From assembly GCA_964394585.1 (NCBI GenBank), contig CAYMYI010000017.1:1-49078 (forward strand): a stretch of DNA of 49,078 bases, read 5' to 3'. The notes beneath the pieces are model-generated. The model was not told where the DNA came from. It did no database searches and saw nothing but the letters and a program-made list of their open reading frames with translations. Shown here one piece after another: positions 1 through 6,762 of the stretch; the stretch's first letter is position 1, and each line of letters opens with the position of its first letter. The position numbers and the translations under genes are program-made. Source of the DNA: CAYUJH01 sp964394585 (GTDB lineage: Bacteria > Bacteroidota > Bacteroidia > Cytophagales > Flammeovirgaceae).

Positions 1-78
1 CCATTATTCTAAATTAACCAAAAATTCCCATTCCTCTTAATTATAGGTATATATTTAATCTTGAATCGGTACTTAAAA

Positions 79-657
79 ATGGATTCAATCTTTGTCCCTG
101 AGATCCCTTGGTTCTATTTCGTAATAGGCGTTATGCTGATTTCAAGTGTTTTGTATGGTTTGCCTCACCCCAAACCCACGTTATCCAACTCGTTAAGTGT
201 TTATCCTGGGAGCATTTCGCTGAGTTATCTTTGTATTCACTTGGACATCCCTCTTGTTTTCATTATTCTGCTATTTATCATTTTTAGTCTACTTGTTCCT
301 GCCTATCTCTTGTACAGGCTCACTTTGCGACACCCCGAAGAGGAAGATAAGGTACTACAAAACAACGGATGGGGCTTCTGGATGTACTTTCTAAGTGTCA
401 TTTTCATAATGACAGTTGGCATCTACTATCTGCTAACAGACATGAGTTTAGTTGAAAGGCGGTATGTTTTTTTCTTCATAGGCGCCATACTTTCGATGAT
501 TGGAAGCATACCCTTGCTACTATCCAACGATTTGGCCGAGATTGAGGCCTCTACTGCTGGGTTTAAACGTGGCACAGGAAGCTCAATTTCACTAAGCGAC
601 ATGGGGGATGGTTTCTCCAGCGACTTTACAAATGAGGAAAGCAATGAAGAAGAATAG
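79..657 (+). CDS. Four-pass membrane protein of unknown function
   Basis: I do not recognise a family. The 192-residue product has four clear hydrophobic segments at about residues 11-28, 57-79, 97-121 and 128-149, joined by short polar loops, and an acidic, serine-rich C-terminal tail. It is therefore probably an inner-membrane protein with a cytoplasmic tail. I chose the ATG at 79; the frame is open to a TTG at 61, which would add six polar residues before the first membrane segment. The next gene begins inside the last 14 bases of this one, so the two are probably translated together. No catalytic motif is visible. Confidence 0.6.
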   Translation: MDSIFVPEIPWFYFVIGVMLISSVLYGLPHPKPTLSNSLSVYPGSISLSYLCIHLDIPLVFIILLFIIFSLLVPAYLLYRLTLRHPEEEDKVLQNNGWGFWMYFLSVIFIMTVGIYYLLTDMSLVERRYVFFFIGAILSMIGSIPLLLSNDLAEIEASTAGFKRGTGSSISLSDMGDGFSSDFTNEESNEEE

Positions 658-871
658 ATTTGATGTAGAGATCCCCTCCCAAGGTTTGTGGCTCACCTAC
701 CTAAAGCTGAAATGTTTTGATTCACACTCATTTCCAAGCATTCTGAAGAAGCAATATCCCAATCCTCCAGATTACAAATTCGGACGATTTTTTCTCTCTA
801 TTCTTTTGTCCGTATTGCCAATGTTATGTAACTTCATTCTAGTGTTGCGTTTATTACCTTTAATAGGATAG
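644..871 (+). CDS. Small protein with a C-terminal membrane segment, function unknown
   Basis: The 75-residue product has a polar, basic N-terminal half and a strongly hydrophobic segment at the very end (about residues 47-75), as in tail-anchored proteins. The ATG at 644 is preferred over in-frame starts at 608 and 632 because a purine-rich GAGGAAAG lies just upstream and because it reduces the overlap with the preceding membrane-protein gene to 14 bases. The overlap suggests translational coupling and a joint function. No known domain is recognised, and a gene this short could be a chance reading frame. Confidence 0.45.
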   Translation: MKKNRFDVEIPSQGLWLTYLKLKCFDSHSFPSILKKQYPNPPDYKFGRFFLSILLSVLPMLCNFILVLRLLPLIG

Positions 872-1065
872 GTAAACGGTACTGATTTTTGAAAAAACCT
901 CATCCAATCATCCGCATTTGAGCGTTTGCCTAATGCGGACAATAAAGGACTTAATGAATTAGGTAAAGAGACATATAATAAGGTTAAGTGTTTATTACTT
1001 AACCTCATGTCCTGCTTTACTAGGCAGCTCAAATACACTATTTCTTGCATTTATATAGATGCAAA
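872..1065. other. Non-coding stretch with two perfect hairpins
   Basis: No convincing gene is present. Two inverted repeats are visible: 911-918 pairs with 932-939 (8 bp, 13-base loop), and 981-989 pairs with 997-1005 (9 bp, 7-base loop). Neither is followed by a T-run on either strand, so they are not ordinary intrinsic terminators. Short frames here (for example 926-1123) have no recognisable product. Confidence 0.4.
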
Positions 1066-1095
1066 AACAAAAAAGCCCCTATGTTTAGGGGCTTT
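1066..1095 (-). terminator. Intrinsic terminator downstream of tRNA-Ser
   Basis: AAAGCCCCT (1072-1080) and AGGGGCTTT (1087-1095) form a perfect 9-bp stem with a 6-base loop. Read on the minus strand it is followed by TTTTTTGTTTTT, so it best serves the tRNA-Ser transcript. It could also act weakly on transcripts arriving from the left. Confidence 0.85.
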
Positions 1096-1141
1096 AAGGC
1101 TTTTTTATGATCTATCTAACTAATAGTAGATGTAGACTGTG

Positions 1142-1226
1142 CAGAGGAAGAGGGATTCGAACCCCCGGTACCTTGCGGTACAACGGTTTTCAAGACCGCC
1201 GCGTTCGACCACTCCGCCATTCCTCT
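1142..1226 (-). tRNA. tRNA-Ser (anticodon UGA)
   Basis: The minus strand folds into an 85-nt class II tRNA. The acceptor stem pairs AGAGGAA with TTCCTCT and is followed by a G discriminator. TG precedes the D-arm. The anticodon loop carries TGA (reads UCA and related serine codons). There is a variable arm with a GTACC/GGTAC stem typical of serine tRNAs, and a GTTCGAA T-loop. CCA is not encoded. A single-gene transcript is likely, with a terminator about 50 bp downstream. Confidence 0.95.
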
Positions 1227-1247
1227 GTGTCGTAGTGAATCGGTGTG

Positions 1248-1275
1248 CAAAGATGCAATTTTTTTATTTTTTCAA
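1248..1275 (-). promoter_or_regulatory. Probable promoter of tRNA-Ser
   Basis: On the minus strand TTG (1275-1273) is followed after 17 bp by CATCTTTG (1255-1248), seven of eight positions of form TAnnTTTG if the two n positions are ignored. It is directly extended by CAC, giving the TTTGCAC core also seen before the other tRNA genes here. Transcription would start about 15-18 bp upstream of the mature tRNA. Confidence 0.5.
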
Positions 1276-1316
1276 AAAACTTCTCAGAAATTTTTTCTGC
1301 CTTTTATCAGGCTTTT

Positions 1317-2327
1317 TTACGGCAGGTAGAAATCGAACTGTAAGTCGTTCATACATTTGAAATGCCCTTTGGGGCATTGACTGTGGCCTATTTTAGAGCA
1401 AGGGCGGCATTTCAGGTTGTTGTTTTCAAACACGGTGAACTGGGTACGGTAGGGGTACATGCCGAAATATGGCGTGGTATTGCCCCAAACCGAGAAAATA
1501 CGCCGTTTGAATGCCGCAGCAATGTGCATGATGCCGGTATCGTGTGTAAATACGGCGTAGGCTCTTCGTACGAGCGATGCCGATTGGTTGAGCGAAAATT
1601 TGCCGCATCCGTTGAAAATAACCCCTTTTTTGCCTAATTGCGAGAGTCCTTCCTCGTAGGGGGCATTTTCTGTGCGCCGTTCGAAAAACTTCTCAATTTC
1701 GTTGCCTACGGCTACATCTTCTTTCCCTCCTAAAAGAATAATGGGTTGTTGGATGCGGTCGCAGAGTTCAATGAGCCGCTTGGTAGGGAGCTTTTTGGTG
1801 TAATGTTGACCGCCTACGGCTACCACCACATATTTGCGTTGATGGGTTTCAGGAAGCCACGTTAGGTCGACTTCGTCGGTTTCGGGGATGAAGTAGTCGA
1901 GCCCTAGCGAATCGTTCTGAACCCCTAGCGGGGCTACGGTTTCCAAATACCTATCAACAATGTGTACATTGGGTAAGCGGTTAATTTTGAAGTTGACCAA
2001 CAGCCACTTCTCAAAGTTGAGTTTGCGGAACGAATAGGCTTTTACGCCTAAAGCCCACTTAATGCGCAGGGTGCGTAGATTATGGTGTAAGTCGATGATA
2101 TAATCGAACTTTTCTTGCTTCAGTTGGGCAATGAGTTGGCGGTCGCTATCTTCTAACAAGTGCAGCTTATGAATATACGGGTTTGCCGATAAGATGCTTT
2201 TAAACTGTGCTTTGGTAGCATAATGGATTTCCGCCTCGGGGAGTTGGGCTTTTAACGTGCGAATTACCGGCGTAGTGAGTACAATATCGCCAATGGAAGA
2301 AAACCGAAGAATCAGGATTTTTTGCAT
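1317..2327 (-). CDS. Glycosyltransferase family 9 (heptosyltransferase-like)
   Basis: The 336-residue product has the GT9 layout. It opens with ILILRFSSIGDIVLTTP, the nucleotide-fold start shared with heptosyltransferases. A second Rossmann-like half begins around residue 165 (KYVVVAVGG). The donor-binding C-terminal part carries the typical HDTGIMHIAAAF segment near residue 261, followed by VWGNTTP. Such enzymes add sugars, often heptose, to lipopolysaccharide core on the cytoplasmic face of the inner membrane. The C-terminus has several cysteines (CRPCSKIGHSQC), as in many Bacteroidota members. It is the last gene of the minus-strand run, 53 bp after the UbiA-type gene. The sugar and acceptor cannot be told from sequence. 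Confidence 0.87.
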   Translation of the reverse strand: MQKILILRFSSIGDIVLTTPVIRTLKAQLPEAEIHYATKAQFKSILSANPYIHKLHLLEDSDRQLIAQLKQEKFDYIIDLHHNLRTLRIKWALGVKAYSFRKLNFEKWLLVNFKINRLPNVHIVDRYLETVAPLGVQNDSLGLDYFIPETDEVDLTWLPETHQRKYVVVAVGGQHYTKKLPTKRLIELCDRIQQPIILLGGKEDVAVGNEIEKFFERRTENAPYEEGLSQLGKKGVIFNGCGKFSLNQSASLVRRAYAVFTHDTGIMHIAAAFKRRIFSVWGNTTPYFGMYPYRTQFTVFENNNLKCRPCSKIGHSQCPKGHFKCMNDLQFDFYLP

Positions 2328-2380
2328 AAGAAAAGTGCGAGCATTTTAATATATGAAACTACGTGTTGTAAGGGGTTTGT

Positions 2381-3247
2381 TCAACGGAAGATGCCTAACG
2401 CAATAAAAAAAAGGTTGAGGCAAACTGCCGAAAGCTGATTGAGCCGCATGGTATGCCGAAAGTTAGCTTGTTGGGCATCGTTGCGTACTTTCCAGAACCA
2501 ATAACCAAAAAACGCTAACACCGGAGCGAGGAAAACGGGAAACAAGAGGGCAATCGTTGTAGAAAAATACTGCTGAAAATAAAAGATAAACCCGGCGGTC
2601 GTTGCTCCAAAAAACACGGCAGTGAACAGGAATGTGCCTTGGATACCTAATAAACGGCTTAGGGTAAGATCGCCACGGCGGGCATCTTCTTGGTGTTGGT
2701 AGATTTGGGTCATCGGGTACGAACCCAGCAACATGGCAGTGCTCAGCAAGGTAGGAAGGGCATGTTCCGGGGCGGCGAATGCAGCAAAAGGTAACCCTAG
2801 GTGGGCTTGTTTTACCATCAGATAGGTAAAAGCACCTTGGAAAACACAAACGACAATCCACCCGGCAATCGGGTATTTTTTTAGACGAATGCCATCCCAA
2901 CTATAAGCTTTTGAAACGAGCCCATACAGCAAAAGCATCCCTGCAAATTGCCAACTGATTAGAAGCCCTAGTAAAATGGCGAAGGCATCGAAAGCTAGGG
3001 CGGCATAATAGAGTTCTTTCTGAACGGGTGGGGGCTTTTCCAATCCGCCAATGCTGTCTTCGTCTTTATCGAAGAAAGAGTTGTAGCCGTTGCTGGCGGG
3101 GTACAAAAACAAGTGGATAGCTACGAAGCTAATAAGGGCATTTTGCCATACAAATACTTCGGAAGTACTGATGGCGAAACAGTAGATAGGCATTAAGTAC
3201 AATGAAAATGGAATGCGGAGGTGTTGCCACGTCGATTTGCTGAACAT
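2381..3247 (-). CDS. UbiA-family prenyltransferase
   Basis: The 288-residue product is very hydrophobic, with about eight to nine membrane helices. It carries the first Asp-rich UbiA motif NGYNSFFDKDED at residues 53-64 and a second, weaker one in QHQEDARRGD near residue 190. These residues bind Mg-prenyl-diphosphate in enzymes that prenylate quinone, heme or other ring precursors within the membrane. The first motif (N-x6-DxxxD) fits, so an active enzyme is plausible. Substrate is unclear. It does not look like menA or heme O synthase by neighbourhood, because no quinone or heme gene is adjacent. It sits between the YaaW-like gene (45 bp upstream) and the GT9 gene. Confidence 0.8.
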   Translation of the reverse strand: MFSKSTWQHLRIPFSLYLMPIYCFAISTSEVFVWQNALISFVAIHLFLYPASNGYNSFFDKDEDSIGGLEKPPPVQKELYYAALAFDAFAILLGLLISWQFAGMLLLYGLVSKAYSWDGIRLKKYPIAGWIVVCVFQGAFTYLMVKQAHLGLPFAAFAAPEHALPTLLSTAMLLGSYPMTQIYQHQEDARRGDLTLSRLLGIQGTFLFTAVFFGATTAGFIFYFQQYFSTTIALLFPVFLAPVLAFFGYWFWKVRNDAQQANFRHTMRLNQLSAVCLNLFFIALGIFR

Positions 3248-3292
3248 TGTAAAACGTATAAATGATGAGCGATAGAGGGCAATATACGCCTT

Positions 3293-4069
3293 TTATGGTA
3301 AGGTAGAAGCATCTTCGGGCAAGAGCTTTCCTTGGTGTTCGGCGCGCATGTAAGCTATTTGTACCACAATAGGCACAATGATTTTGTAAGAAGGGCCGGC
3401 TAAGTCGTTCAGAATCCAAGTGGCAGTAGCGGCAAATCCCACAGGGCCGGTTAACAACCCTAAAAACTTCACAGTAGCTTTTTTTAGCCCATATTTGAGT
3501 CCTTTGAGTAGAGCAGCGGCGGCCGTTTTTTTAAGCATTACCTTGGCAAGTGCACTCGAAAGAAAACCGGCAATAAGTTGAGGTTTTACTTTCCCTGCTT
3601 TGATGGCAGTTTGTGCCGCCATCACCAATGCTTGTTTCGAAAACTCTTTAGGTTCAATTTCTAGGCTTGCTAGCAGCTCTTTCAGTTCTTCAGCACTCAT
3701 TTTATCGAGTGAACGTTGGAATATTTCGAGTACAAACAGCATTTCCACTTCTTCGGTAGAAACAGCGGGAGCTGCCTTTACCTTCATTTTTTTGCACACT
3801 TTATCGAGCGTAGTGCGGTATAGGGCGCCTTCGCCCGTCAGGTAGTTTGCCAATTTATGCCCTCCGGCAAATTGAATTTCTGCGGCAATTAAGTTCCAGT
3901 ATTTAGGATGGTTAGGAGCGTGCTCTTGGTAGCGGGCACTTTTAGTAAGCATTTGCCCTCGGCGTGCCTTTCCTTTGGTGTTTACGGTCAGGTAGTTGAC
4001 CAGCACATCGAGTTGAGGTTGCGAGCAATAGCGTAAGAAATCTAGGTCGGGGTCGGGGATGTAATTCAT
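3293..4069 (-). CDS. YaaW/UPF0174 family protein (DUF3944-type N-terminus)
   Basis: The 258-residue product resembles E. coli YaaW throughout. The N-terminus reads DPDLDFLRYCSQPQLDVLVNYL, matching the DUF3944-like opening NDSDLDFLQHCS of YaaW. This is followed by NTKGKAR, the YWNLIAAEIQFAGGHKLAN segment and a C-terminal stretch rich in Gly, Ala and Leu (about 175-240) that may insert into or lie on a membrane. The family's biochemical role is not established. The gene lies 28 bp downstream of the ExbB/TolQ-like gene on the same strand, so joint expression is likely. A -7-like element sits just before its start codon and may give separate transcription. Confidence 0.85.
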   Translation of the reverse strand: MNYIPDPDLDFLRYCSQPQLDVLVNYLTVNTKGKARRGQMLTKSARYQEHAPNHPKYWNLIAAEIQFAGGHKLANYLTGEGALYRTTLDKVCKKMKVKAAPAVSTEEVEMLFVLEIFQRSLDKMSAEELKELLASLEIEPKEFSKQALVMAAQTAIKAGKVKPQLIAGFLSSALAKVMLKKTAAAALLKGLKYGLKKATVKFLGLLTGPVGFAATATWILNDLAGPSYKIIVPIVVQIAYMRAEHQGKLLPEDASTLP

Positions 4070-4078
4070 AGAACGTTA

Positions 4079-4086
4079 CAAAGCTA
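4079..4086 (-). promoter_or_regulatory. Candidate -7 element before the YaaW-like gene
   Basis: The minus strand reads TAGCTTTG, an exact TAnnTTTG match. It ends 9 bp before the ATG at 4069, so a transcript would have only a few bases of leader. No TTG box was found at the usual distance, so this is a weak call. Confidence 0.3.
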
Positions 4087-4097
4087 AGTTTGTAGGT

Positions 4098-4658
4098 TTA
4101 ACGTTCGTCTTGTTCTTTTTGATGTTTCCCTTTCTCTTTTTCGAGGATGTAGCGGGTAATATCACCGGTTAAAATGCCAATGCGTTCCGATACGAGCGTA
4201 TAGCTCCCTGAAAGGTACCCTTCAAAAAATTTGAAAATCGTAGCGAATGTTACGCCCAACAAGGTGCTTACTAGGGCAAGCGAAAAGTAAGTGTTCACCT
4301 TCCCGAAGTCGAGCAAGGTGGGTAAAATTCCTAAGATAGTGCCGCCAATTCCCAAAAGTGGGAAAATAGTAATCGTAGCGGTGAACAGGTGAAACCAGCG
4401 TGTTGCTTCTTCGTATAGAGTTTCCCATTCGGGGAAACTCTTGCGGATTCTTTCTTCCACTTCTTGGGGAGCGCCTATCCGATCTTTGATAAACGTTTCT
4501 ACTACGGAGTCGCCTTCAAAAAGTGCTTTCTTTAATTTTCGAATATTCTGATGTGCTTTCACCAGAAAAAACACATTGACTGCCGCGGCAACAAAAATAA
4601 GCTGATTGACCCACTCGGTAGTCAGCGATTTAAAAACGATTTCAAGGGGTGTTTCCAT
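4098..4658 (-). CDS. MotA/TolQ/ExbB-type proton channel family protein
   Basis: The 186-residue product has three predicted membrane helices, at about 17-34, 92-116 and 123-146. The second holds FPLLGIGGTILGILPTL, which matches the family signature around the P-x-LGLLGTVxG motif. The third, SLALVSTLLGVTFATIFK, is the conserved channel helix. ExbB/TolQ proteins form pentameric proton channels that drive a partner with a single helix (ExbD, TolR). No ExbD/TolR-like gene is adjacent; the following gene is YaaW-like. The long loop between helices 1 and 2 is cytoplasmic by family topology. Function may therefore differ from TonB energising. It is the first gene of the minus-strand run. Confidence 0.8.
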   Translation of the reverse strand: METPLEIVFKSLTTEWVNQLIFVAAAVNVFFLVKAHQNIRKLKKALFEGDSVVETFIKDRIGAPQEVEERIRKSFPEWETLYEEATRWFHLFTATITIFPLLGIGGTILGILPTLLDFGKVNTYFSLALVSTLLGVTFATIFKFFEGYLSGSYTLVSERIGILTGDITRYILEKEKGKHQKEQDER

Positions 4659-4662
4659 ACTA

Positions 4663-4670
4663 CAAATATA
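4663..4670 (-). promoter_or_regulatory. Candidate -7 element directly before the ExbB-like gene
   Basis: The minus strand reads TATATTTG (TAnnTTTG) and ends four bases before the ATG at 4658. Start of transcription would fall at or next to the A of the start codon, implying a leaderless or nearly leaderless mRNA. No TTG box was found at 17-23 bp. Confidence 0.4.
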
Positions 4671-4816
4671 TATCAGGATTCCTTTGATTTTATTCTGTTG
4701 ATTTTGAACAATTTATACGACTTAAGTATACCTACTTACTCACCGTATTGAGTATGGCAAGTTGCCTAGCGGTCGGTCATACGGAAGTTGAACTAACTAC
4801 AGGCAGCTACAAACCA

Positions 4817-4850
4817 AAGAAGGTCTACTTTTACCAAAGCAGACCTTCTT
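4817..4850 (-). terminator. Hairpin downstream of rpoD, probable terminator
   Basis: AAGAAGGTCT (4817-4826) pairs perfectly with AGACCTTCTT (4841-4850), and the loop contains a further CTTT/AAAG pairing. It lies 22 bp beyond the rpoD stop. The T-run on the minus strand is short and interrupted (TTCTTTGGTTTG), so termination efficiency is uncertain. Confidence 0.6.
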
Positions 4851-4872
4851 GCTATAAAAATACCATGAAAAA

Positions 4873-5742
4873 TTAGCCTAAATACTCAGCTAATAGCTTC
4901 TTACGAGGCGAAGAACGCAGTTTCTTAATTGCTTTTTCTTTGATTTGACGTACACGCTCGCGGGTAAGATCGAGAATCTCGCCGATTTGTTCTAATGAAA
5001 GTGGGCCTTCGCCACCAATACCGAAGAACATTTTAATGACTTGGCGCTCTCTATCTGAAAGTCCCTCTAAAGCGCGCTCAGTTTCTACACGAAGCGAATC
5101 AGTATATACCATATCCTGATCGGTTTTTTCGGTAGAAGTATTTTCGAGCACGTCCAATAGGCAATTGCTTTCGCCATCGTTAAATGGAGCATCTACTGAA
5201 ACCTGCTTAGCTCCGGCGCTAAGCGTATTGGTGATTTCGTTTTCGTCCATCTCTAAAATTTGAGAAAGCTCTTCTGCAGTAGGTTCGCGCTCATACTTTT
5301 GCTCTAATTCTGAAAACGCTTGGTGAATTTTGTTTAATGCACCGGTACGGTTGAGAGGTAAACGAACGATACGCGATTGCTCTGCTAGTGCTTGCATAAT
5401 TGATTGGCGGATCCACCATACAGCATACGAGATGAATTTGAAACCACGAGTTTCATCGAAACGCTGAGCAGCTTTTACCAGACCGAGATTACCCTCGTTA
5501 ATAAGATCGTTCAACGAAAGATTCCTATTTTGATACTGTTTCGCTACAGAAACAACAAATCGCAAGTTGGCTTTTGTGAGTTTCTCAAGAGCGGCTTGAT
5601 CTCCCTTTTTGATTCTTCTGGCTAGCTCGATTTCTTCATCGATGGTAAGAAGATCTACTTTACTGATTTCTTGGAAATAACGCTCAAGCGATTCACTTTC
5701 CTTGCGGTTGGTAATCGTCTGGGTAATTTTGAGTTGACGCAT
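4873..5742 (-). CDS. rpoD: Primary RNA polymerase sigma factor, sigma-70 family
   Basis: The 289-residue product is the short housekeeping sigma factor of Bacteroidota, without region 1.1. Region 1.2 holds ERYFQEISKVDLLT. Region 2 holds LTKANLRFVVSVAKQYQ, DLINEGNLGLVKAAQRFD and the -10 recognition helix FKFISYAVWWIRQSI. Region 3 follows, and region 4 ends with the helix-turn-helix LEQIGEILDLTRERVRQIKEKAIKKLR. The gene stands alone between a hairpin and a 380-bp upstream spacer. In this phylum it directs recognition of TTG...TAnnTTTG promoters, several of which occur in this window. The start at 5742 gives the usual MRQLKITQ N-terminus. Confidence 0.97.
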   Translation of the reverse strand: MRQLKITQTITNRKESESLERYFQEISKVDLLTIDEEIELARRIKKGDQAALEKLTKANLRFVVSVAKQYQNRNLSLNDLINEGNLGLVKAAQRFDETRGFKFISYAVWWIRQSIMQALAEQSRIVRLPLNRTGALNKIHQAFSELEQKYEREPTAEELSQILEMDENEITNTLSAGAKQVSVDAPFNDGESNCLLDVLENTSTEKTDQDMVYTDSLRVETERALEGLSDRERQVIKMFFGIGGEGPLSLEQIGEILDLTRERVRQIKEKAIKKLRSSPRKKLLAEYLG

Positions 5743-6122
5743 GTTTTTCTACAATGTTTAAGTTTGTAACTATTGCCTTATATACAACGATTTTGCTTAA
5801 AATAAATTCATAATCTAACAAAGAACTTGAAGCAATCAAAACATTTTTAATAAATTATCTTTGCTTTTTAAAATAGAATGCTGTTTCGCTTTGTTTCAAT
5901 GTTTATGAAATATTCACAGTATTTTCATTTTAAGTCTACAAATCTTTTACTAATAAAGTGCCAATTTGTAACCTATTGGTTTATAGAGGCTTGCTAAGGG
6001 GGAGGTAATAAAGCAGTTCTGTTTTCTACGAAATATCGCTTTTTATATTAAATATCACGAAATCATAAGAGGCGTATTGCTTATTAGATATATGTGCATT
6101 GTTATAAGTGCGAGTGTTACTG
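5743..6122. other. 380-bp AT-rich spacer upstream of rpoD
   Basis: No gene is recognised. The stretch should hold the rpoD promoter on the minus strand, but I found no exact TAnnTTTG match there. On the plus strand TATCTTTG occurs at 5856-5863 followed by C, resembling the -7 elements of the tRNA genes. No plus-strand gene follows for 900 bp, so it may be fortuitous or may start a small RNA. Confidence 0.35.
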
Positions 6123-6650
6123 CTAAAAACCATCTTCTTGAGTATAGGTTCCAGTGAAAGAGGAAGGCAGCTCGTCGGTAGAAAATATGCAAATGGCACC
6201 TTCCGTATAGGCAAAAGCCACATGATGGGGCTTGTCCTGTTCAAATACATATACCAATCCTACCTTATAACGCCTTATACTCGTAAGTTTAAATGGGAGC
6301 AGATATTCCATAGTTTTTGCAAATGTTTCTATATCAGTAGAAAATGCGGATGCGTATATTTTTTCAATATATTGCTCTTCGTCTACATAATATAATGTTT
6401 TAATAGCAGCATGATACCGCCGAGTACGTACCGTGTAGGTGAGTAAACTGGGGCGTTGGGCAATTGCCAAAATCTGTAAGGTACTATCGGAAGCTAATGT
6501 GTTTTGCCATACGTGAGCTTTCGTACCTATTTGCGCAACACAGGTGGAGGGGTTTCCTACAGCTAGAAATACGACCGATACAGTGAAAATCAGTATGCCG
6601 GAGAGGCAAGATAACAGATACTTAACGTAGGTGAAGTACAACTTTTTCAT
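6123..6650 (-). CDS. Hypothetical protein with N-terminal membrane anchor
   Basis: The family is not recognised. The 175-residue product starts MKKLYFTYVKYLL and has a hydrophobic segment at about residues 10-40 ending in TCVAQIG, which could be an uncleaved anchor or a long signal peptide. The rest is a soluble mixed alpha/beta domain with many aromatic residues and no catalytic motif. It is monocistronic and divergent from the histidine kinase gene at 6763. The 112-bp space between their start codons may hold promoters for both. It may be a lineage-specific periplasmic protein. Confidence 0.6.
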   Translation of the reverse strand: MKKLYFTYVKYLLSCLSGILIFTVSVVFLAVGNPSTCVAQIGTKAHVWQNTLASDSTLQILAIAQRPSLLTYTVRTRRYHAAIKTLYYVDEEQYIEKIYASAFSTDIETFAKTMEYLLPFKLTSIRRYKVGLVYVFEQDKPHHVAFAYTEGAICIFSTDELPSSFTGTYTQEDGF

Positions 6651-6748
6651 AGGATTAAAAGTTAAAGTTCAAGCGTAAAAGTAACTGATGCACTCGTTAC
6701 ATTTGTGTTAAAGTGGAAATATAACAAAGTACATTTTTACCCTTTTTC

Positions 6749-6756
6749 TACATTTG
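6749..6756 (+). promoter_or_regulatory. Candidate -7 element directly before the histidine kinase gene
   Basis: TACATTTG matches TAnnTTTG exactly and ends six bases before the ATG at 6763, so the transcript could be leaderless. A second copy, TACATTTG, lies at 6698-6705 and would give a leader of about 50 nt. Neither has a TTG box at 17-23 bp. Confidence 0.4.
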
Positions 6757-6762
6757 AGTATT

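Noticed and set aside
426..644. 72-codon minus-strand frame opposite the four-helix protein gene
   Set aside because: It lies wholly within a better-supported plus-strand gene and has no recognisable features.
926..1123. 65-codon plus-strand frame before tRNA-Ser
   Set aside because: It runs through the tRNA terminator hairpin, has no start signals and no recognisable product.
3293..4658. Zorya-like anti-phage system suggested by a MotA/ExbB-type protein
   Set aside because: The channel protein is short, lacks the long cytoplasmic tail of ZorA, and no ZorB-like OmpA-domain protein, helicase or nuclease gene is adjacent.
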